A stretch of 64,000 nucleotides of DNA, taken from contig JAPWFG010000020.1 in the NCBI GenBank assembly GCA_028015205.1, forward strand, positions 2,232,001-2,296,000. The letters are read 5' to 3'. The stretch is from Mytilisepta virgata. Its lineage: Eukaryota; Mollusca; Bivalvia; Mytilida; Mytilidae. A program made the position numbers and the translations under genes. This document shows, one piece after another, positions 56,501 to 64,000 of this stretch (positions within the stretch are counted from its first letter, which is position 1; every line of letters starts with the position of its first letter). The notes beneath the pieces are model-generated. The model was given only the letters and a program-made list of their open reading frames with translations. It had not been told where the DNA came from and made no database searches.

Positions 56501-59500
56501 TCATACTTCATTGCCAACAAAGGTAATACTGGTCAAGCATATTTCAAAATAAAATGATTAATAAGGAAGACTTATTTACCATTTGCATATTGGGCAAGCT
56601 ATTTCTATTTTAAGCAAACAAGAGTCATTTATAAGAAAGGCTCACATAAATATGTACTTTACTATTTAAAAATAATTTAACAAATAACTTTACTTATTTT
56701 GTTAGGAAAAAGTATTTTGGGGCAATTCATTTGTTTATGATTTCTTAAGTTGTAGTTGTCAGTTTTAAAAAAAGAATTTTCCCCTTAATAAGCAATATTT
56801 TTTATAAAACCATACAATATAATATATTTTACTAAGAATTCCTAACCTAACCAAAGTTTTATATTGATCTACATACTGGAGATACATAAGCAGGGCTTGT
56901 TTCTAAGTTTACCTCTGGACTGTAACTTTAGGTTTATCTTGTGATGTTGATGGTTGAGAATCTATGATCGCCTGTATGGCCTGATTATCTATTCCTTGAC
57001 TTGTGTATGCTTGGTTTCCATCATCATACTCAAACCATTCATTGTTAGGTAATGACTGACTAGTTACAACTGAAATATAGTCATACAATGATCACAAAGG
57101 TTTGTTACCATCTTCAAACACTGGTTTGTGAAAAATAAAGATCAGGAGAAACACAGAAATCACTTAAAAAAAATTATATTTTTATTATTAACAAAAAAAA
57201 GAAAATTAATATATCCTTTTTATTAAAAAAAAAATCTGACAGGAACCAGAATTTCAATCATCACTGTTTGAACTTCATGCCTGCGTACCCACTGACAAAA
57301 CTAATATGGAGATATTTTCTATTGGAAAATCCCATTCAAAATTACATGAAATGGACTCATTTGCATACCATGCCAGTTATTAAATGTTCATTCCTAGGCT
57401 ACATGTACTTTTATAACCATATCCATACAATTTTTTACCTCGGTTTTGTTCAGTGGTCTGACTAGACCCTGTAAGGGCAGCCATTGTAGCTTCATCTAAA
57501 TTAATTGTGACATCACCACCTCCTTCACCCTCTTGAATTCCTGCTGCCTTTATCAGATCTGCTAAAATGTTATTATTCTTTGCTTCAGCCTCCATTCTAA
57601 TTCTCTACAAAATTATTTCATACTTTTAAAGTTTTCTTTCATTTTAATGCACATGCTCTATGGAAATAGATTAAGAACTTCATAACAAAACATACCAACA
57701 CTATTCTTTGATAACATACGCTATATAATGCATGTTAAACACAGTTGACACCAGGGACCATGCTGGGCTTTGCCAATGTCACAAAATGCAATTTTTTATT
57801 CAATCTACAGACAGAATTTTATAGTTGATGATATTTCTGGTGACAGAATTTTTTGCTTTTTTTTTTTTTAAATCTGGCACTTATGTGAAAACATTTCAAA
57901 ATGGTGACTAAGAAACATCATTTGTAAGTTTTATATTATTATCTATGATAATTGAACAGTTTTTTTTTTTATTAGGTAAGTTCTTTAGTCATGAGGTGTT
58001 TAAAAGCATATAATAAAATTTCCAATCTGCAAAGATTGTGATGTCACTTCCAGTTTAACATCAACAAACACATGCACATATGGAACAATCGATGTTTTAT
58101 GAGCCTTGCCATCAAAATAAAGGTAATTTCAGATGAAAGTTAACTGTCATTAAAAATATTTCATCAAAAATGCTTTTTAGGTCATGTTATTTCAAATAGT
58201 AATGAATAAAAGAACAATCATGTATGTTTCAAAAAGGTCTGAAAGGGGGAGGGTGACTTGGCAAACAAATTATGAAACTGCAGACAAAATTGATGCTTTG
58301 GCGATTTTTTTGGCGATAAGTTTTTGAATACCAGTGCGACCCCTGGACACCCATTATTTTTTCAGAGTAAAACAATTATATATTATTTACCTGTCTAGTG
58401 GCCTCTAGCTGTCCTGGCGTTGTTACTATCACCTTTCTTTCAATTGTTCTTTGACCACTTGGAGTAGAAACAACTATATGTTTTGTAGAATCTTGTCTTT
58501 GCAAGAAATTCACCAATTCCTAAAATAATATTTTTTATAATACATGTAGATTTTGTGCATAAAATTTGTTTCAATAGTTAAGATATTATAATTATTACCA
58601 TATAAGTTGGATCAAATCATATTCACAATTCTCACGTGAGTGTGGGAAAACTGGTTATATCAAAACAGCAACAACTGATGTTGGTGGATACAATGTATAT
58701 CAACATCAACATCAGTAAGAAAATCTGTTGATCTGATGTTATTCTTAAATCCTAACCTACATGTAGTATCTATAGACTTTTTGTTCTATAAAAGCATATT
58801 AAACAATTGCATATCAAATTAATGAAGATTTTGTTATATTTTTTAAATGTGTATCCCTAATTAATTCATTTGTGTAAACATAGAAAAGTACTGATCATAG
58901 CAAAGAAGTTACCTTTTCAAATGCTGAAGATTTAATGGTAGTAGTTTTAGAGGGACCTGCATTAGTTGGTGTGCTCACAGATCTTCTAGGCTGTGTTTTT
59001 TGTACCACTATAACATTTGGTTTACTGCCTAAAACAAGAAACCAAGTTGGATTATTTATAATAGTTTTCAAACTTCCCAGTAAAAACTTATTTTTTGTTA
59101 GTTTAAACTTATTTATTTATAGTGGATTGGGAAACAAGTTATACCAACTTATACTAATCCCTCTCCACTTGGCGGGTGCGAGAGCGGCCCCTATAGCGGC
59201 GTTTTAGCCTACTCTTTTTCGACATCTACAGAGGAGTCTTTAGCGTGCTAAGGGTGTTGCTCTCCCTTAACACGGGACAGCCATTTTTCGTCCCCATCCG
59301 ACGGACTAGCATCGTTTATCGAGACCATCCTCGCAAATGGTGTCGATAGGGCGTCGCAAATTTGATCCCTGAAATTTTCATCCCGAACGGGAATCGAACC
59401 AGGGACCTCTGGCTTCGTAGTCCGATGCGCTAACCACTACACCACGGCGCCTTGCCTATTTTTTGTTCACTGAAGAAATTTTTTTTGAATAGGTCTGGAA

Positions 59501-62500
59501 AAACTACAAATAGCCAGTTATACCAAATCCAAAAAAAAATTATTCCAGCTACTATGTTTTGTTCTATTTTCTTCAATGTTATATACTCATCAAATTTATA
59601 AACTGCCATAGTATCTTATATCACAAATTTTTTTAATTCTATAATATCTAAGATTAATTTGATTGCAATATTTCACAAAAAGCATGTAATGTTTTACTTT
59701 GGTAATCAAGTTTAGTATAATCTTACCAAGTTTGTTTCCTTGAGTCTTCACAGCATGAAGTTGTAAAGTTTTAGGATTAACAGTAACCACATTAGGATTT
59801 CTACCAGTTCCTGTAGAAATGATTTTTCCACCTTGTGTTGTAATATTTAAAATTTTTGTTCCACTCTGACCTGAAAGACAAATATTTACATAAATTAAAA
59901 GTAATTGAGAAAAATTTCACTGCTTGATTACATATTTAACTTTGTCATAAAAAAAGCCATAAAAATAGAATAGCTCATCGATACTGTTTCTTTCGACGCA
60001 CATGAAGATAAAGATTATCAAAAGGTTTCTTTATGATACAATTATGTCTAAATGGATGTTAGAAATCAATTATGTAAGAAGACCAAAGATAATGTTTTTA
60101 TCACAGTGGAATCGTAGCTATCTATATATAGGATATTGGAATAAAAATGAAATGTTTTGTACCAAGAATAGAAGTTATCAGACAGAAAAAAATCAAAGTA
60201 CCGGTAAAATTTTACAAACTGCTGTTATGTATATATACATATACATCTGGATAACAATGCAGAACTAACTGTCTAGAGAAGTTATATTCATGTATGTACT
60301 AGTGGTAATATTTATATACAAACCTATAGATGTAATGGGTCTTGAAACCATGGTTACATTTGATGAGCTCGCTAACGAGGAACCAGCGCTGACAACCACG
60401 ACTGGAGTGCCAGAGGCAGATGAGGACTGCTTTGGTAAAATTTTACCTGAACCACCAGCACTTATTATCTTCATACCTGTAGAAGGAGGTTATTAAAACT
60501 ATTATCTGCATTTAATCAAGTTAATTCAGATGAATATTTGTAAAATTATGAAACTACATGTGTTTAGCCACAGAAAAAATCTACTATACTTATTATTTAC
60601 AATTTGAAGAGCATCTATTCTAATTCACAATTTTGATCCGTTTTGTCTATAAGTCTGGATATGAAATGAATACATTTTTGTTCATAAAATTCAAGGATTT
60701 CTAAGGTATAATTTCAAATTCCTGTCTTTGATTTTTTTGTATGGACTTTAAGCTACCAGTGGTAATCATCAAAAACCAAAAAACACAGTATCTTAAAATA
60801 GTGTGATTTCCAGAAAATAGCATATAGAAATGCTGGGTTCACATGCAGTGCAATTCAATTACGATTTATTGAATTCTTACCAATTCGAATCAGTATGCAT
60901 ATTAAAATGTATCAGAATGTCTCTTACGTTAACATGTATTTAATGAAATAAATATTAGATTTGAATTAGAATTTGCCTTGCATTCAGACGTACATAATTT
61001 TCAATACCAATGAATTTAATCCACATTGAATACATATGTTTGATATGCATTATCGAGTTAATAACTTATTCAATGATGTGCATCAATGTGTATTTAATGC
61101 AATTCAATAAAAAAATAGATGTGTGAACGCACAACCATTCTTTATATAAAATTCAAATATCTATACGATTTCATATTAACTGTACGTCTCAATGACTTCA
61201 AGGACTTGTGCAAACCAAATCGACATGGTTGAAGTATATATTTAACTCCACTTTGTCTAATAGAAAGACAAGATTTTCCGCTTTTTTAATTTTTTTTATT
61301 TATATATTTACCTCCTTCTTGTCTAATCTGGACATTAGATGTTCCCTTATTGACAGGTCTTATGTGTATATTCTGAACAGTTTGTGGGTTAGGCTGTACA
61401 GGATGAGGACCCATTGGTATAACTACACCTGGTTTTTGTGAACCTTGCTGAACCTATGAATAAAAAAACTGCAACAGTTCAGTCGATTTTATGCTGAAAA
61501 CTCTGGTACACTCCCATAAGAATTATCTTGACTCCAGAAATTAAAGGTTAAAAACACACAATACATTTTTAATGAACCATTATATAATAAGTTAAAAGAT
61601 GTATGTGGGGTTAACGTAATCAGAAAGCAAGCCATGATATACTGGCAAATAATACAAGAACAGCACTTTTATTGCAAGTAATTGTAAGATCTTCAACAAT
61701 GAGTCACAAGCACTCATTATAGCAAGATCAAGATGTCCCCTACTGACTTAAGAGGTACTATATTTCATTCATCAATAACTGCTACATGTGTCCTTATTGT
61801 TTCATACATGCAGAAGTATATTATCCATATATCTAAAATATTTTTGGTTGAAGTTCATGCATCAGTGAGATTCTACAATGGATTACATAAATACATGTAC
61901 ATGTCAATACGAACATTTGGAAATCTTTGCCTAGGAAATGTCTTCACTCTGGGTCTGGGTACACTAACTGTTGGTGTCAGGAAAGTCATTGTAGAAGTAG
62001 TCACAGAACTTCCTACAAGTATTAAAGGAAATTTTGAAACTAAAGAAACTGACTTTCGAGATGTTCTGAAAAAAAATCGACAATAAGGCTATTTTCATAT
62101 CTTCATGCATAAAAATTATTTAATATACAGAAAAATTTTGCAAACAATCAGTTCTATATCAGCTGTTCTAAAAATTACATTGGACATACATGTACATACC
62201 AGTTCCAACAGAAACCATTGTTGGTGTTGATATAATTGTACCAGTAGATGTCGCTGTTGTGTTTGGTAATATAATGGATGCTTTACTTCCTGTAATGTTA
62301 GCAGATGTTTTAACAACTGGTACAGTAATTGATTTCTGTAGCACATTAGGTGAGGTCTGGCCTGAGGATACCAGTATAACCTATAAAGAAAAACAGACTA
62401 TTAATGTGCACAAAATTTATATAATACTTCAAAAGCAAATGGTGTGATAAAGCAGACTCAAGATTTGCAATAAATTTGACATGTTAAACATACACAGTAA

Positions 62501-64000
62501 ATATGAAATTGAATGGTCATGGGGAATGCATCAATGTGACAAATACTCCATGAAAACTCATGGCAAGCTGCTTCTACAAATACTAAAAAAAAAGTCACAA
62601 GTAAAAGGAAAAAACTTAACCAAGTCACTCAAGCATGAAATGTAGGTAATAATGACAGAAATGTTGGAAAATTCCATTATTATAATGCAAGAGGATTAAT
62701 TGATCTAGTATCATTGATAAAACACCATGGATTCATAGTATGAAATTAAAATGCAAAACTTTCTAAGACTCACTCAAGTTAAATGTAGGTCAAAGTGACC
62801 CAAATGTTACTGAACTGTTCAGTGTTATATGAGGATTGTATTGATATAATATCATTTATTTATCTCAATTGGTTTATGAGAAATTGACCTAATTGCAAAA
62901 ACTTAACCAAATGGAAGAACGCCATGGATGTACATACAATGTATGTACAGACAGGGGTAAATCTACACGTATATATGCCCAAACCACATTTGTGAAGGGG
63001 CATAAAAAACAGTTATTTTACCTTTTGTGAGGGTGTGGAAGTTGTTGTGATTTGACTTCTAGGGCTTTTACTGATAGTGATTTTCATCGGTGAGACTCCT
63101 CCAGTAACTGAACTAGGAGCTGTGGTGGTATACGACACCCTTGGAGTCTGTGTTGACGCTGAAGGTGACACTAAACTCTCTGCAGAATGACTTCTGCGTC
63201 TTTTTCTTTCTGGGCCTTCATCTTCATCCTCTGTGTTCAAACCACCTATGAAGCAATAAGATGAATGTGCATATAATTCAATATAAAAACAACAGCGGTC
63301 TATTAAATTGAACTTGTTTTTGTCTGACATGAAAAAAACAACCAAAAACACTGAGTACAATCATACCATGTACAACTGGTAATGCTAGATGATTCTGCAG
63401 TTTTGCTACTTCAGTGCAAGTGAATATTTATAATATGTTTTAGAAAATCAAACAGTTTCCTCAAACACCAGAGCATACTTTTGCTACCTAGCAAAATACA
63501 TTTGATGAATGTTTGAAAAAGTTACTGCTCTTCCTGTCAACATCTGACATACCTTGTGAAGAACATTCCTCTAGATCCAAATGTACTTTAATTTATTTTT
63601 GCTAAAACAAGCTTTCACTTCCTGATATTAAAAAATGTACAAGTAAAACTAAAATAGACCTGATTTTAACATACGAGGAAAAAAGAGCGAAAATGATATT
63701 TCTGCGGCCATTTAACTATGTATAATAAAAGAACTGTAATGGACACATCCAGACCTCAGATTCTGCTTTATAGTGGAATAAAAATCAGGTCTGCTACAAG
63801 AATGATACAATTGGATCTATAGGAATTTTCTCAAACATCCATTTCTGCTTAAATGTTCCATTCATCTAATCCTAGCAAGTTTTCCTCATTAAAACAAAGG
63901 ATATAAATTATGGACTAGGTAAAACATTTACCAACCTTTTATATGTATAGACATTCCACTAGGTAAAACAACCACATTAGAATTAGGGCTTGTTGGTCTG
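41547..64000 (-). CDS. Bromodomain-containing chromatin protein, C-terminal ~1,005 residues (5' end outside window)
   Basis: Minus-strand exons, 5' to 3': >64000-63936, 63245-63022, 62380-62200, 62012-61969, 61453-61312, 60476-60324, 59870-59727, 59028-58913, 58519-58391, 57604-57439, 57069-56913, 56373-56315, 55736-55636, 55292-54941, 54461-54250, 53585-53348, 52687-52546, 46981-46899, 44712-44633, 42230-42066, 41612-41547. All introns are GT-AG and every phase agrees. Most of the protein is a low-complexity Ser/Thr/Gln/Val region, then a basic stretch (KRKRKPP), a bromodomain, and a short C-terminus ending FDSRSPVKL. A nuclear acetyl-lysine reader is inferred. The family is not assigned: VDPNDAPDYY is as in BPTF, but no PHD finger precedes it here. 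The donor of 62012-61969 (GTTAGT) was chosen because it keeps the frame. Confidence 0.88.
42066..52687 (-). CDS. Bromodomain exons
   Basis: Four exons, 52687-52546, 46981-46899, 44712-44633 and 42230-42066, cover the basic lead-in and the domain. Helix Z is within SLGWAKSCLWLIQRVSKYRG; the ZA loop reads VDPNDAPDYYSIIKSPMD; the acetyl-lysine-binding Asn is in DNCRTYNPPG; helix C is DEVFAFYMSEYEKLLEKW. The usual WPF shelf is replaced by SWF (AASWFLKP). The intron after the first of these exons is 5.56 kb because it contains the DIRS element; without it, it would be about 0.6 kb. Confidence 0.92.
42290..42858. repeat. 168-bp duplicated unit with GACA microsatellite and C-tipped hairpin
   Basis: The word GCTTACGAGGTTCATATAT begins two tandem units at about 42403 and 42571 (168 bp). 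They end in a GACAGACAGACGGACAGACA-type microsatellite (about 42757-42810) and the hairpin TATACCCCCCC ... GTGGGGTATA at 42822-42855, the inverse orientation of the element at 29879. It lies just upstream of the terminal bromodomain exon, on its intron side. Confidence 0.65.
43000..44093. repeat. Repeat with AAGTTTGGTTCCA units and a terminal hairpin
   Basis: Diverged units share AAGTTTGGTYC, GTTTCAGAGGAGAAGAT and GGACGACGGACGC-type words (about 43035, 43360, 43515, 43970). The right end at 44063-44093 is a 31-base foldback, AGCTCACTTGACCCT paired with AGGGTCAGGTGAGCT. The inner part (43550-44000) is the inverse of the repeat at 30690-31620. Frames on both strands are repeat artefacts. Confidence 0.65.
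45485..46223. repeat. Hairpin-tipped element with ~150-164-bp tandem units
   Basis: Four units carry a GATACGGCGCGACATG-type word at 45662, 45812, 45972 and 46136 (steps 150, 160, 164). The right tip at 46193-46223 is a foldback centred on TCAAAATTTTGA with GTCCC and GGGCG arms. GTATACCATAATACGTCCC next to the tip matches, inverted, the GACGGGACGTATGGTATACC word at about 17103-17122. It lies in the intron between bromodomain exons 46981-46899 and 44712-44633. Confidence 0.7.
46552..46877. mobile_element. Harbinger-like MITE, copy 2
   Basis: It has the same inverted ends and interior as the copy at 20971, with TAA duplications at 46549-46551 and 46878-46880. Its right edge is only about 20 bases from the splice donor of bromodomain exon 46981-46899 (donor at 46898). 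Confidence 0.85.
47085..47154 (+). repeat. DIRS left inverted terminal repeat
   Basis: The sequence from ATTCTCTTTCAATGCAAGG to GAGACCCATCAG is the inverse of 51930-52001 with a few differences. Its first ~42 bases are the inverse of 51736-51777 with one mismatch, which fixes the left end of the element. Confidence 0.85.
47358..48815 (+). CDS. DIRS gag-like ORF
   Basis: The start is taken as the ATG at 47358 (MASDQEPAMF), giving about 485 residues. There is an acidic, Ser-rich N-terminal half with a bipartite basic patch (KRKSD ... KRQRRDD) and a C-terminal Gly/Arg-rich tail (RGRGGRRRFLGRGQGRGHR), likely RNA- or DNA-binding. This fits the structural (gag-like) ORF that precedes RT in DIRS elements. 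There are no zinc knuckles. Its 3' end overlaps the upstream-extended RT frame, which is open from at least 48758, in the -1 frame. Confidence 0.75.
   Translation: MASDQEPAMFLRYFDTPEGMGNSDSVQDSVQDQLACKQADLATDIQTSITRKRVDVDNVQCVNITIEENEDTGESNEFSGRLAVQEPFRRKSVPSTISSVNKEARDFVSADMFSNFVARYQSQMDMVQNSLKTLNDSFYYEEEYEEVFEKEKEISKRKSDQVSNLDFSNKRQRRDDHEISDAESTCVGDLGGNDVCAGAKASSSETHVNKSADEVENVNKMSAAQGFDASKLLEEKMLEFNTEEKTGPNLNENLAKFINTMLANQMASTKRNELYDKYPRPGNCNLNFPTVNDVIWDNCINSFGRSLDVKLHTIQRCLLKGLTPVVNVVNRLLENKEQVVDKNVLTQELLDSTALLVSTSYSLSQYRRANIRQFLKEEFQSLCLPKTQITDKLFGNDVIDKIKGLSEGRKMAAMVTNKTLGDRNEFSGSGGSFRGGNNFGHRYPRVRGVFVRGRGGRRRFLGRGQGRGHRPHQRNSNNNSHQKNM
48830..50767 (+). pseudogene. DIRS reverse transcriptase / RNase H ORF with one internal stop
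   Basis: The frame is open from the end of gag; RT motifs are FLRPKKDGGHRMILNLSKLN and the catalytic YIDD in VVYIDDSYLQGS. A TAG at 49235-49237 interrupts it at the place where the family has its first catalytic-region Asp (after GSID); the same frame then continues to 50767. RNase H follows, with LTTDASLIGWGAEF, then LELLAIYLGM and FSDNATAVAYI carrying the acidic residues, and a DRESR end. The last ~130 residues (SIDLFASRLNFQ to the end) are the conserved post-RNase H segment of DIRS elements, sometimes compared with a methyltransferase. One stop is the only lesion, so the copy is young or very recently inactivated. Confidence 0.88.
50506..51673 (+). pseudogene. DIRS tyrosine recombinase ORF with one frameshift
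   Basis: The frame overlaps the RT ORF by about 260 bases. The core begins around LSERVISILLKSWRPSTNKQY (N-terminal SAM-like domain). The catalytic residues are the first Arg in VSGQRCQTL, His-x-x-Arg in AHSTRSAATS, and the nucleophile Tyr in TFARYYNKP. A one-base slip in a T-run near 51538-51541 ends the frame at 51543, and the remaining part with the Tyr continues in another frame (51544-51673). The enzyme would insert the circular DNA copy by site-specific recombination. Confidence 0.88.
51736..51859 (+). repeat. DIRS internal complementary region
   Basis: The left part, 51736-51777, is the inverse of the element's first ~42 bases; the right part, 51778-51859, is an exact 82/82 inverse of its last 82 bases (51964-52045). 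The junction at 51777/51778 therefore predicts both termini. In DIRS-1 this region templates completion of the circular intermediate. Confidence 0.88.
51930..52045 (+). repeat. DIRS right inverted terminal repeat with extension
   Basis: Bases 51930-52001 mirror the left terminal repeat; 52002-52045 is an extra extension found only on this side and in the internal complementary region. It contains CAG|GTAAGTAT (52022-52032), a strong splice-donor consensus on the + strand; the inverse copy gives the same donor on the minus strand at 51798. Confidence 0.8.
53348..64000 (-). CDS. Ser/Thr/Gln/Val-rich low-complexity exons of the bromodomain protein
   Basis: Sixteen exons upstream of the basic region encode mostly disordered sequence. 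Features in order from the window edge: NVVVLPSGMSI; an acidic-basic patch EDEDEGPERKRRRSHS (likely nuclear localisation signal); recurring hydrophobic-polar strands such as PNVIVVQK, NVVTVNPKTLQL and HIVVSTPSGQ; an ordered-looking helix RMEAEAKNNNILADLIKAAG (exon 57604-57439); and an acidic Gln-rich part (exon 55292-54941, AELEQIAQRLNLQGELD). The style resembles the disordered regions of transcription co-regulators, but I cannot name the family from it. Confidence 0.75.
53840..54188. mobile_element. Harbinger-like MITE, copy 3
   Basis: It has the same ends and interior as the copies at 20971 and 46552; the first bases are GTCC rather than GGCC. TTA duplications flank it at 53837-53839 and 54189-54191. 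It lies in the intron between bromodomain-gene exons 54461-54250 and 53585-53348. Confidence 0.83.
59100..59456 (-). mobile_element. tRNA-derived SINE on the minus strand
   Basis: On the minus strand the head starts GGCGCCGTGGTGTAGTGG (A box TGGTGTAGTGG) and has a B box GGTTCGATTCC (about 59399-59389). The anticodon-like loop is CTACGAA, as in Arg-ACG tRNAs, but the acceptor arms do not pair, so it is not a working tRNA. The ~355-bp body ends in AATA-type repeats. TATTTTTTGTT at 59089-59099 and 59457-59467 may be the target duplication, though it is low-complexity. It lies in the intron between exons 59870-59727 and 59028-58913. Confidence 0.78.

Noticed and set aside
59380..59451. Possible tRNA-Arg gene on the minus strand
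   Set aside because: The acceptor stem does not pair and the anticodon stem is imperfect; it is the head of a SINE.
61921..61969. Extending the exon at 62012-61969 to a later GT near 61910
   Set aside because: The later donor would put the next exon (61453-61312) out of frame with a stop; GTTAGT at 61968 keeps all phases.
63930..63936. Alternative donor GTAAAT a few bases further on for the exon at the window edge
   Set aside because: It has a better consensus, but would shift the frame of the next exon; the GTTGGT donor at 63935 keeps it.

Overview
The window looks like nuclear DNA of an invertebrate animal, most likely a bivalve mollusc of the mussel type. It is AT-rich and intron-rich, with long introns packed with short repeats, tRNA-derived SINEs, MITEs, hairpin-tipped tandem-repeat elements, a non-LTR retrotransposon and a DIRS-type (tyrosine recombinase) retrotransposon. 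The organism call is an inference from gene structure and repeat style; no species marker is visible. I saw no rRNA, CRISPR array or bacterial-type operon.

Two protein-coding genes converge. (1) On the + strand, 15 coding exons between 4483 and 35091 encode a germinal-centre kinase of the GCKIII family (STK24/25/26, fly GckIII), about 582 residues, complete from start to stop. It has an intact kinase domain, an unusually long proline-rich linker built from six symmetric phase-0 exons, and the C-terminal domain that in relatives binds CCM3/PDCD10. (2) On the - strand, 21 coding exons from the right window edge to a stop at 41547 encode about 1,005 C-terminal residues of a chromatin protein: a long Ser/Thr/Gln/Val-rich region followed by a C-terminal bromodomain. 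Its N-terminus lies outside the window. All exon junctions in both genes are phase-consistent with GT-AG introns.

Layout: 1-3776, a CpG-rich array with ACG about every 10.6 bp, interrupted by a 5'-truncated LINE (344-3435). 3777-4482, upstream region of the kinase gene. 4483-36020, kinase gene with 3'UTR; its introns hold a foldback MITE, 285-bp and 147-bp tandem arrays, a SINE with a clean target duplication and several hairpin-tipped elements. 36020-40930, intergenic, no gene seen. 40930-64000, bromodomain gene; its introns hold mixed repeats, two of three copies of a Harbinger-like MITE, a nearly intact 4.96-kb DIRS element (47085-52045) in the opposite orientation, and a second SINE.

The two genes need not work together. 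The kinase is expected to act in cytoplasmic and Golgi signalling with CCM3/STRIPAK, the bromodomain protein in reading acetylated chromatin. The most unusual signals are the helically phased ACG array with embedded TATA boxes, the dense AGGTCA (nuclear-receptor half-site) clusters inside repeats, the exact terminal architecture of the DIRS element with a consensus splice donor on both strands, and a MITE insertion whose empty site survives in a neighbouring tandem unit.
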